From JALNYB01 sp963676235 (GTDB lineage Archaea > Thermoplasmatota > Thermoplasmata > Methanomassiliicoccales > Methanomethylophilaceae), in contig OY781044.1 of assembly GCA_963676235.1 (NCBI GenBank), positions 124,001 through 188,000 of the forward strand: 64,000 bases of DNA. Direction: 5' to 3'. The translations under genes and the position numbers were made by a program. Shown one piece after another: positions 59,001 through 64,000 of the stretch. Every line of letters starts with the position of its first letter. The first letter of the stretch is position 1. The notes beneath the pieces were generated by a model that worked only from the letters and a program-made list of their open reading frames with translations, had not been told where the DNA came from and ran no database searches.

Positions 59001-61671
59001 ACGATGATCCTGTTGCGGACCATACGGCGTAGAGCGTGACCGTGCCGGTCGCGGATGCTATGTCCTTGACGGTCTGCCCTTCGGTGTATATGACGGAGCC
59101 GTTGAGGACCAGACTCCATCCCTGGAACGTGTTGCCGGACTTGGCGAATATGTTCTGCTCCAATGCCTTCGCTGTGCCTGCTGTGAAATTCTGATCCGGC
59201 ATGTAGCCAGTTCCGCTATTACTGTCGAAGGTGACGGTGTATGACGATGCATTCGAAGACCATACCGCGTACAGCGTTACGGTGCCGGTCGCAGATGCTA
59301 TGTCCTTGACCATCTGGCCGTTCGTGTAGAGTGCGGGTCCTCCCGAAGCGAGCGCCCATCCCTGGAAGGTGTTGCCGTTGTTGACGAAGATGTTCTGCTC
59401 CAATGCCTTCGCGACGCCTGATGTGAAGTTCTGGGCCGGCATGTATCCCGTTCCGCCATTTCCGTTGAATGTGACGGTATACGATGATCCTGTTGCCGTC
59501 CATACTGCATACAGCGTGACGTTGCCGCCTGCGGATGCAATATCCTTGACGATCTGGCTGTCCGTGTAGAGAACCGATCCTCCGGATGTGAGCGACCATC
59601 CCTGGAATGTGTTGCCGGACTTGGAGAAGATATTCTGCTCCAACGACTTGGAGACACTGGATGCGAAGTTCTGAACCGGCATGTAGCCTGTTCCGTTGTT
59701 GCTGTCGAATGTCACGGTGTACGAGGATCCGTTCGGAGCCCATACAGCATAGAGTGTGACCGTGCCAGTCGAGGATGCTATGTCCTTGACCATCTGGCCG
59801 TTCGTGTAGACGGATCCTCCAGATGTCAGTGACCATCCCTGGAAGGTGTTGCCGGTGTTGACGAACTTGTTCTGCTCCAAGGACTTCGCGACACCTGATG
59901 TGAAATACTGGTCGAACATGACGCCGGTTCCGGTGTTGCTGTCGAAAATGACGGTGTAAGAGGATGAATCGGCCGTCCATACGGCATAGAGGGTCGTCGA
60001 TGATGTGACGATTATCTTCTGACCGTCTGTGTACATCACAGGTCCGTCGGAAGTCGTGGACCATCCCTGGAATGTGCTTCCGCTGTTGACAAAGATGTTC
60101 TGCATCAGAGCCTTGGGTACGCTGGTGAAATTCTGATTGGACATCACACCTGTTCCGCCGTTGCCGTTGAATGTCACCACGTAAGTTGTGGCATCCGACC
60201 ATACCGCGAACAATGTCATGTTGGCTGTCACTACAATCTTCTGACCGTCGTTGTATTCCTCGGTTCCAGCCGAAGATGTAGCCCATCCCTGAAAAGTGTA
60301 TCCTGTCATGGAGAAGATGTTCTGCTCCAAGGACTTCGCGACACCTGCTGTGAAGTTCTGGGCCGGCATGTAGCCTGTTCCGCCGTTTCCGCTGAATATC
60401 ACAGTGTAAGAGGATGCATCTGAAGTCCATACAGCATAAAGTGTCGTGGACGATGAGACTACGATCTTCTGGCCGTCGGTATAGACGACTGGTCCGTTGA
60501 GAACGGTCGACCATCCCTGGAACGTGTTGCCAGTCTTGGCGAACAGGTTCTGCTCCAGCGCCTTCGCGATGCCGGATGCAAAGTTCTGGGCCGGCATGTA
60601 GCCTGTTCCGCCGTTTCCATTGAATGTCACGGTGTACGATGATCCTGTTGCGGACCATACGGCGTAGAGCGTGACCGTGCCGGTCGCGGATGCTATGTCC
60701 TTGACGGTCTGCCCTTCGGTGTATATGACGGAGCCGTTGAGGACCAGACTCCATCCCTGGAACGTGTTGCCGGACTTGGCGAATATCTGCTCCAATGGCT
60801 TCGCCGTTCCCGATGTGAAATTCTGGATCGGCATGTATCCCGTTCCGCCGTTGCCCAGGAAGGTGACGGTGTACGAGGATGCGCTCGCGTTCCATACTGC
60901 GTAAAGGGTGACGGTGCCGGTCGCAGATGCTATGTCCTTGACCATCTGGCCGTCGGTGTAGAGGACGGGTCCTCCGGATGTCAGTGACCATCCCTGGAAT
61001 GTGCTACCCGAATTGAAGAAGATATTCTGCTCCAATGGCTTCGCGGTTCCCGAGGTGAAGTTCTGATCAGGCATGTATCCAGTTCCGCCGTTTCCGTTGA
61101 ATGTCACGGTGTACGATGATCCTGTTGCGGACCATACGGCGTAGAGCGTGACCGTGCCGGTCGCGGATACCAGGTCCTTGACGGTCTGACCGTCGGTGTA
61201 GACGACGTTTCCGTTGAGAGCGGTGGCCCATCCCTGGAACGTGCTGCCGGACTTGGAGAAGCTGTTCTGCTGAATAGCCTTTGCTGCACCTGATGTGAAG
61301 TTCTGGGCCGGCATGTATCCCGTTCCGCCGTTTCCGTTGAATGTCACGGTGTACGAGGATCCTGTTGCGGACCATACTGCGTAGAGTGTCACAGTGCCGC
61401 CTGCGGATACCAGGTCCTTGACGGTCTGACCGTCGGTGTAGACGACTGCTCCGTTGAGAACGGCTGACCATCCCTGGAATGTGCTGCCGGACTTGGAGAA
61501 GACGTTCTGCTCCAATGACTTCGCGGTTCCCGAGGTGAAGTTCTGAACCGGCATGTAGCCTGTTCCGTTGTTGCTGTCGAATGTCACGGTGTACGATGAT
61601 CCCGTTGCGGACCATACGGCGTAGAGCGTGACCGTGCCGGTCGAGGATGCTATGTCCTTGACCATCTGGCC
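47026..61671 (-). CDS. Second giant surface protein, C-terminal ~4880 residues in the main frame: Listeria-Bacteroides repeats and membrane anchor
   Basis: Probable cell-surface fibre paralogous to the first giant. From the frame break at ~61671 it consists of roughly 60 Flg_new/InlB B-type repeats (estimated from length and a ~232-bp unit). A different beta-rich segment follows (SSYTVTFSSGTGYDVSYSGS, SGYMLSDITADSYVSISV), then a Thr/Gly/Asp-rich spacer and a single membrane helix (STIIAVAAVAIIASLVAALV) with a basic FFRKMGE tail. The middle (50027-56877) is an almost perfect 1857-bp tandem repeat. The frame stays open beyond the break to an ATG at 61800, but the first ~43 residues there are an out-of-frame reading (arginine/serine/proline-rich) and not real. 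The natural start lies beyond base 64000. Confidence 0.8.
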   Translation of the reverse strand, partial: GQMVKDIASSTGTVTLYAVWSATGSSYTVTFDSNNGTGYMPVQNFTSGTAKSLEQNVFSKSGSTFQGWSAVLNGAVVYTDGQTVKDLVSAGGTVTLYAVWSATGSSYTVTFNGNGGTGYMPAQNFTSGAAKAIQQNSFSKSGSTFQGWATALNGNVVYTDGQTVKDLVSATGTVTLYAVWSATGSSYTVTFNGNGGTGYMPDQNFTSGTAKPLEQNIFFNSGSTFQGWSLTSGGPVLYTDGQMVKDIASATGTVTLYAVWNASASSYTVTFLGNGGTGYMPIQNFTSGTAKPLEQIFAKSGNTFQGWSLVLNGSVIYTEGQTVKDIASATGTVTLYAVWSATGSSYTVTFNGNGGTGYMPAQNFASGIAKALEQNLFAKTGNTFQGWSTVLNGPVVYTDGQKIVVSSSTTLYAVWTSDASSYTVIFSGNGGTGYMPAQNFTAGVAKSLEQNIFSMTGYTFQGWATSSAGTEEYNDGQKIVVTANMTLFAVWSDATTYVVTFNGNGGTGVMSNQNFTSVPKALMQNIFVNSGSTFQGWSTTSDGPVMYTDGQKIIVTSSTTLYAVWTADSSSYTVIFDSNTGTGVMFDQYFTSGVAKSLEQNKFVNTGNTFQGWSLTSGGSVYTNGQMVKDIASSTGTVTLYAVWAPNGSSYTVTFDSNNGTGYMPVQNFASSVSKSLEQNIFSKSGNTFQGWSLTSGGSVLYTDSQIVKDIASAGGNVTLYAVWTATGSSYTVTFNGNGGTGYMPAQNFTSGVAKALEQNIFVNNGNTFQGWALASGGPALYTNGQMVKDIASATGTVTLYAVWSSNASSYTVTFDSNSGTGYMPDQNFTAGTAKALEQNIFAKSGNTFQGWSLVLNGSVIYTEGQTVKDIASATGTVTLYAVWSATGSSYTVTFNGNGGTGYMPAQNFTSGTAKALEQNVFTRSGYAFQGWALASGGSVLYTDSQIVKDIASAGGNVTLYAVWTATGSSYTVTFNGNGGTGYMPAQNFTSGVAKALEQNIFAKTGNTFQGWSTVLNGPVVYTDGQKIVVSSSTTLYAVWTSDASSYTVIFSGNGGTGYMPAQNFTVDIAKSLEQNIFSMTGYTFQGWALASGGPVFYTDGQTVKDIASATGTITLYAVWSVAASSYNVIFDSNGGTGYMSAQNFATGTVKALQQNVFVNTGNTFQGWSAIVDGDVVYLDGQMVLNIVSAGNTVVLYAVWSADASSYTVVFDSNGGTGYMPDENFTSGVAKALQQNIFVNTGNTFQGWATVSGGAVIYTDVQVVLGLASAGGTVTLYAVWTSDSLSYTVTFDAEDGTGYMPAQNFTSGVSKALEQNKFTRAGRTFAGWSLVSGGVASYADGQSVIDIAAAGSSMVLYAVWTDAITYEVVFDGNGSTSGFMSIQNFTAETVTAIHQNGFFNTGSTFQGWATALNGDVVYVDGQRIVVSSSMTLYAVWTLDASSFTVIFNGNGGTGVMFDQHFTSGVAKSLEQNIFVNTGNTFQGWSLAPGGPVLYTDGQKIVISADKTLYAVWSPDASSYTVVFNSNGGTGLMFDQYFTSGIAKALEQNAFVRAGYAFQGWSLAPGGAVAYTDGQTAFITVSTTLYAAWTADTSSYTVIFDSNTGTGYMPAQNFTENTAKALQQNIFVKSGYTFQGWSTASDGTVEYTDGQKIVVASSMTLYAVWSSDASSYTVTFDGNGGTGYMPAQNFTSGVAKALEQNIFVNTGSTFQGWSLTSGGSVLYTNGQMVKDIASATGTVTLYAIWSPDASSYTVTFDGNGGTGYMPDQDFTSDVSKALAQNMFANNGNTFQGWALASGGSVLYTDGQKISVTADMTLYAVWSSDASSYTVTFDGNGGAGYMPAQNFTSGVAKALEQNIFVNNGNTFQGWSLTSGGSVLYTNGQMVKDIASATGTVTLYAVWSPDASSYTVTFDGNGGTGYMPAQNFTSGTAKALEQNVFTRSGYAFQGWSLASGGPVLYTDGQKISVTADTTLFAVWTLNASSYTVTFDGNGGTGYMPAQNFTSGVSKSLAQNLFANTGSTFQGWSSVVDGEVVYSDGQKIVVASDMTLYAVWTFDASSFTVTFNGNGGTGLMPDQYFTADTAKALAQNLFANTGSTFQGWALAPGGPVFYTDGQKIFVTADMALYAIWSPDASSYTVVFNSNGGTGYMPDQHFTSGTAKALEQNVFTRSGYTFQGWAVLAAGDVVFTDGQSVKDMAAAGYSVTLYAVWTSAASYAVTFDSNTGTGYMPAQNFTENTAKALQQNIFVKSGYTFQGWSTASDGTVEYTDGQKIVVASSMTLYAVWSSDASSYTVTFDGNGGTGYMPAQNFTSGVAKALEQNIFVNTGSTFQGWSLTSGGSVLYTNGQMVKDIASATGTVTLYAIWSPDASSYTVTFDGNGGTGYMPDQDFTSDVSKALAQNMFANNGNTFQGWALASGGSVLYTDGQKISVTADMTLYAVWSSDASSYTVTFDGNGGAGYMPAQNFTSGVAKALEQNIFVNNGNTFQGWSLTSGGSVLYTNGQMVKDIASATGTVTLYAVWSPDASSYTVTFDGNGGTGYMPAQNFTSGTAKALEQNVFTRSGYAFQGWSLASGGPVLYTDGQKISVTADTTLFAVWTLNASSYTVTFDGNGGTGYMPAQNFTSGVSKSLAQNLFANTGSTFQGWSSVVDGEVVYSDGQKIVVASDMTLYAVWTFDASSFTVTFNGNGGTGLMPDQYFTADTAKALAQNLFANTGSTFQGWALAPGGPVFYTDGQKIFVTADMALYAIWSPDASSYTVVFNSNGGTGYMPDQDFTSGVAKALQQNVFTRSGYTFQGWAVLAAGDVVFTDGQSVKDMAAAGYSVTLYAVWTSAASYAVTFDSNTGTGYMPAQNFTENTAKALQQNIFVKSGYTFQGWSTASDGTVEYTDGQKIVVASSMTLYAVWSSDASSYTVTFDGNGGTGYMPAQNFTSGVAKALEQNIFVNTGSTFQGWSLTSGGSVLYTNGQMVKDIASATGTVTLYAIWSPDASSYTVTFDGNGGTGYMPDQDFTSDVSKALAQNMFANNGNTFQGWALASGGSVLYTDGQKISVTADMTLYAVWSSDASSYTVTFDGNGGAGYMPAQNFTSGVAKALEQNIFVNNGNTFQGWSLTSGGSVLYTNGQMVKDIASATGTVTLYAVWSPDASSYTVTFDGNGGTGYMPAQNFTSGTAKALEQNVFTRSGYAFQGWSLASGGPVLYTDGQKISVTADTTLFAVWTLNASSYTVTFDGNGGTGYMPAQNFTSGVSKSLAQNLFANTGSTFQGWSSVVDGEVVYSDGQKIVVASDMTLYAVWTFDASSFTVTFNGNGGTGLMPDQYFTADTAKALAQNLFANTGSTFQGWALAPGGPVFYTDGQKIFVTADMALYAIWSPDASSYTVVFNSNGGTGYMPDQDFTSGVAKALQQNVFTRSGYTFQGWAVLAAGDVVFTDGQSVKDMAAAGYSVTLYAVWTSAASYAVTFDSNTGTGYMPAQNFTENTAKALQQNIFVKSGYTFQGWSTASDGTVEYTDGQKIVVASSMTLYAVWSSDASSYTVTFDGNGGTGYMPAQNFTSGVAKALEQNIFVNTGSTFQGWSLTSGGSVLYTNGQMVKDIASATGTVTLYAIWSPDASSYTVTFDGNGGTGYMPDQDFTSDVSKALAQNMFANNGNTFQGWALASGGSVLYTDGQKISVTADMTLYAVWSSDASSYTVTFDGNGGAGYMPAQNFTSGVAKALEQNIFVNNGNTFQGWSLTSGGSVLYTNGQMVKDIASATGTVTLYAVWSPDASSYTVTFDGNGGTGYMPAQNFTSGTAKALEQNVFTRSGYAFQGWSLASGGPVLYTDGQKISVTADTTLFAVWTLNASSYTVTFDGNGGTGYMPAQNFTSGVSKSLAQNLFANTGSTFQGWSYIPGGSVLYTDGQRIFVTADTTLYAIWSPDAASFTVTFNGNGGTGYMPDQSFTSGTVKALEQNVFTRSGYTFQGWSDIPGGYILYTDGQMVRDLAPATGTVTLYAIWSPDASSCIVVFNSNGGTGYMPAQNFTSGVAKALQQNVFTRSGYTFQGWALASGGSVLYTDGQRIFVTADMTLYAIWSADVYTVTFNGNGGTGYMPTQNFEFGVDKTLTQNIFVKSGSTFQGWSLTSGGSVLYIDVQKVSIVSSMTLYAVWSSDASSYTVTFNGNGGTGYMPDQHFTSGTAKALAQNIFTRSGYAFQGWSLASGGSVLYTNGQMVKDIASATGTVTLYAIWSPDASSYTVTFDGNGGTGYMPDQDFTSGTAKALEQNVFTRSGYAFQGWSLASGGSVLYTDGQKILVASDMTLYAVWSVGAFSYTVTFDGNGGTGYMPDQHFTSGTAKALAQNIFVNTGNTFQGWAASPGGSVVYNDCQRIFVTADTTLYAIWSSDASSFTVTFDGNGGTGLMFDQYFTSGVSKALAQNLFAKSGNTFQGWSTSPGGSVVVYTDGQRIFVTADMTLYAVWTPDSSSYTVTFNGNGGTGYMPAQYFTIGTAKALEHNAFTRDGYAFQGWAIAPTGDVIYTDGQKIVVTSDMTLYAVWSASSYVVTFERNGGTGYMPAQNFTADIEKALQQNLFAKAGSTFQGWSTSPAGSIVYTNGQKIVVSSSMTLYAVWSADSSSYTVTFDGNGGAGYMPAQNFTSGVAKALQQNIFAKSGYAFQGWAITLGGAVEYGDGETVTDIASAGSTIVLYAVWGSNTAHYDATFVGNYSGSAYSVTISEVIGSTYVLPADDPVRSGYAFDGWYTAATGGSRITSSTTVGMTAATTFYAHWTLNPAAASYTVTFSSGTGYDVSYSGSATVESGGSLTFTVSVSSGYVLNSVTATGGIISHYSSGYMLSDITADSYVSISVSPQSTPETPTGTDGGDSVSSTIIAVAAVAIIASLVAALVIFFRKMGE
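50027..56877 (-). repeat. 3.7 head-to-tail copies of a 1857-bp block (619 residues, eight B-repeats each)
   Basis: Copies lie at 50027-51883, 51884-53740, 53741-55597 and 55598-56877 (partial). Every landmark I compared recurs at exactly 1857 bp (for example the same frames start at 50510, 52367, 54224 and 56081). The copies look identical at the DNA level except for a 42-bp patch in the third. The period is a multiple of three, so the frame is kept. Sequence diverges sharply at both ends. Confidence 0.92.
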
Positions 61672-64000
61672 TGACGAACTTGTTCTGCTCCAAGGACTTC
61701 GCGACACCTGATGTGAAATACTGGTCGAACATGACGCCGGTTCCGGTGTTGCTGTCGAAAATGACGGTGTAAGAGGATGAATCGGCCGTCCATACGGCAT
61801 AGAGGGTCGTCGATGATGTGACGATTATCTTCTGACCGTCTGTGTACATCACAGGTCCGTCGGAAGTCGTGGACCATCCCTGGAATGTGCTTCCGCTGTT
61901 GACAAAGATGTTCTGCATCAGAGCCTTGGGTACGCTGGTGAAATTCTGATTGGACATCACACCTGTTCCGCCGTTGCCGTCATATGTAACAGTGTATGAT
62001 GTGGCATCCGACCATACCGCGAACAATGTCATGTTGGCTGTCACTACAATCTTCTGACCGTCGTTGTATTCCTCGGTTCCAGCCGAAGATGTCGCCCATC
62101 CCTGGAAAGTGTATCCTGTCATAGAGAATATGTTCTGCTCCAATGACTTTGCTGTACCTGATGTGAAGTTCTGAGCCGGCATGTAGCCTGTTCCGCCGTT
62201 TCCGCTGAATATCACAGTGTAAGAGGATGAGTCGGCCGTCCATACGGCATACAGCGTCATGGACGATGAGACGACGATCTTCTGACCATCGGTATAGACG
62301 ACTGGTCCGTTGAGAACGGTCGACCATCCCTGGAACGTGTTGCCAGTCTTGGCGAACAGGTTCTGCTCCAGCGCCTTCGCGATGCCGGATGCAAAGTTCT
62401 GGGCCGGCATGTAGCCTGTTCCGCCGTTTCCGTTGAATGTCACGGTGTACGATGATCCTGTTGCGGACCATACGGCGTAGAGCGTGACCGTGCCGGTCGC
62501 GGATGCTATGTCCTTGACGGTCTGCCCTTCGGTGTATATGACGGAGCCGTTGAGGACCAGACTCCATCCCTGGAACGTGTTGCCGGACTTGGCGAATATG
62601 TTCTGCTGGAGCGCCTTCGCCGTTCCCGATGTGAAATTCTGGATCGGCATGTATCCCGTTCCGCCGTTGCCCAGGAAGGTGACGGTGTACGATGTAGCGT
62701 CAGAAGACCATGCGGCGTACAATGTCATGTTGGCTGTAACGACGATCTTCTGACCGTCGGTGTAGACAACTGCTCCGTTGAGAGCGGTCGCCCATCCCTG
62801 GAATGTGCTACCCGAATTGAAGAAGATATTCTGCTCCAATGGCTTCGCGGTTCCCGAGGTGAAGTTCTGATCAGGCATGTATCCAGTTCCGCCGTTTCCG
62901 TTGAATGTCACGGTGTACGATGATCCTGTTGCGGACCATACGGCGTAGAGCGTGACCGTGCCGGTCGCGGATACCAGGTCCTTGACGGTCTGACCGTCGG
63001 TGTAGACGACGTTTCCGTTGAGAGCGGTGGCCCATCCCTGGAACGTGCTGCCGGACTTGGAGAAGCTGTTCTGCTGAATAGCCTTTGCTGCACCTGATGT
63101 GAAGTTCTGGATCGGCATGTATCCCGTTCCGCCGTTTCCGTTGAATGTCACGGTGTACGAGGATCCTGTTGCGGACCATACTGCGTAGAGTGTCACAGTG
63201 CCGCCTGCGGATACCAGGTCCTTGACGGTCTGACCGTCGGTGTAGACGACTGCTCCGTTGAGAACGGCTGACCATCCCTGGAATGTGCTGCCGGACTTGG
63301 AGAAGACGTTCTGCTCCAATGACTTCGCGGTTCCCGAGGTGAAGTTCTGAACCGGCATGTAGCCTGTTCCGTTGTTGCTGTCGAATGTCACGGTGTACGA
63401 TGATCCCGTTGCGGACCATACGGCGTAGAGCGTGACCGTGCCGGTCGCGGATGCTAGATCCTTAACGGTCTGACCGTCGGTGTAGACGACATCTCCGTTG
63501 AGAACGGTTGACCATCCCTGGAACGTGTTGCCGGTGTTGACGAACTTGTTCTGCTCCAAGGACTTCGCGACACCTGATGTGAAATACTGGTCGAACATGA
63601 CGCCGGTTCCGGTGTTGCTGTCGAAAATGACGGTGTAAGAGGATGAATCGGCCGTCCATACGGCATAGAGGGTCGTCGATGATGTGACGATTATCTTCTG
63701 ACCGTCTGTGTACATCACAGGTCCGTCGGAAGTCGTGGACCATCCCTGGAATGTGCTTCCGCTGTTGACAAAGATGTTCTGCATCAGAGCCTTGGGTACG
63801 CTGGTGAAATTCTGATTGGACATCACACCTGTTCCGCCGTTGCCGTCATATGTAACAGTGTATGATGTGGCATCCGACCATACCGCGAACAATGTCATGT
63901 TGGCTGTAACGACGATCTTCTGACCGTCGTTGTATTCCTCGGTTCCAGCCGAAGATGTCGCCCATCCCTGGAAAGTATATCCTGTCATGGAGAAAATGTT
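59859..64000 (-). repeat. Second higher-order tandem repeat of about 1.8-1.9 kb
   Basis: The landmark tgacgaacttgttctgctcc begins copies at 59859, 61672 and 63538, giving blocks of 1813 and 1866 bp and a third running off the window. Blocks are nearly identical over long tracts, for example about 300 bp after each landmark and 60980-61650 against 62790-63460. The 1866-bp block is a multiple of three; the 1813-bp block is not, owing to the frameshifting deletion at its end, and it also has one in-frame 3-bp loss (LEQIF in place of LEQNIF). Confidence 0.85.
61672..64000 (-). CDS. Second giant surface protein, upstream portion, open at the window edge and out of frame with the rest
   Basis: About ten Listeria-Bacteroides repeats in the correct reading, from the right edge (the frame is open to 64000; the first ATG is at 63988, inside a repeat, so it is not the natural start) down to ...VAKSLEQNKFV at about 61675. 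Beyond this the same frame continues to 61067 as arginine/histidine-rich nonsense, because 59-62 bp are missing relative to sister repeats. The real coding continues in the frame of the 47026-61671 feature. The two parts therefore belong to one gene that is either truly broken, or wrongly assembled at this near-identical repeat junction. Confidence 0.75.

Noticed and set aside
61672..61800. ATG at 61800 as the start of the main second-giant frame
   Set aside because: The first ~43 residues from it are out-of-frame translation of a B-repeat; the correct coding lies in another frame to the right of the deletion.
28924..64000. Regular direct repeats that might suggest a CRISPR array or satellite DNA
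   Set aside because: The units are 69, 228-240, 249 and ~1857 bp long, code for protein in one frame, and have no spacer/repeat alternation or cas genes.

Overview
The window most resembles a chromosome segment of a host-associated archaeon. My best guess is a gut or rumen member of the Methanomassiliicoccales (Thermoplasmatota), but this is inference and no marker gene settles it. The reasons are: many short-leader genes with AT-rich TATA-like boxes and few Shine-Dalgarno sites, start/stop overlaps inside operons, a C5 tetrapyrrole operon running only as far as precorrin-2/sirohydrochlorin (the precursor of siroheme, cobamides and F430), and enormous Listeria-Bacteroides-repeat surface proteins of the kind known from gut microbes. 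No rRNA, tRNA or CRISPR array was seen.

Layout. (1) 1-1229, plus strand: the end of a fused hisI-hisE gene, translationally coupled to a PHP-domain phosphoesterase. (2) 1310-10747: a cell-surface glycan locus. A minus-strand operon glf, galE and a GlfT2-like galactofuranosyltransferase faces two very AT-rich plus-strand genes: a 1032-residue GlfT2-like transferase with three N-terminal sugar-binding-like modules, and an FrhB-like iron-sulfur protein fused to a polysaccharide pyruvyl transferase. (3) 10780-16041: a graveyard of mobile elements. It holds a possible group II intron 3' end, a frameshifted IS4/IS1634-type transposase, a small inverted-repeat element, a second broken transposase on the other strand, an IS1-type fragment, and one apparently intact IS with 28-bp terminal repeats whose right end supplies the last codons of the neighbouring ABC gene. 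(4) 16026-18802, minus strand: a Wzm/Wzt (TagG/TagH) type polysaccharide exporter whose ATPase carries Sel1 repeats instead of the usual glycan-binding domain. (5) 19047-20966: a P1B metal ATPase. (6) 21508-28033: a seven-gene operon met8-hemA-hemB-hemL-hemC-cobA-hemD, every junction overlapping. (7) 28327-28473: a 48-residue small protein. (8) 28924 to the right edge: two giant minus-strand surface-protein genes in tandem, about 35 kb, more than half of the window.

The first giant (5703 residues) has a signal peptide, BspA-type leucine-rich repeats, twelve copies of an 83-residue repeat I do not recognise, about 48 Listeria-Bacteroides (Flg_new/InlB B) repeats and a C-terminal membrane anchor. 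The second, whose start lies beyond the window, is built almost wholly of the same B-repeats. It contains 3.7 head-to-tail copies of a 1857-bp block, a second higher-order block of about 1.85 kb, and one frameshift at such a block junction. Identical tracts shared between and within the two genes point to continuing recombination and gene conversion.

Taken together, regions 2, 4 and 8 form a cell-envelope island: galactofuranose-containing, possibly pyruvylated glycan synthesis, its export, and very long repeat-built surface fibres. The tetrapyrrole operon is housekeeping that feeds cofactor synthesis.
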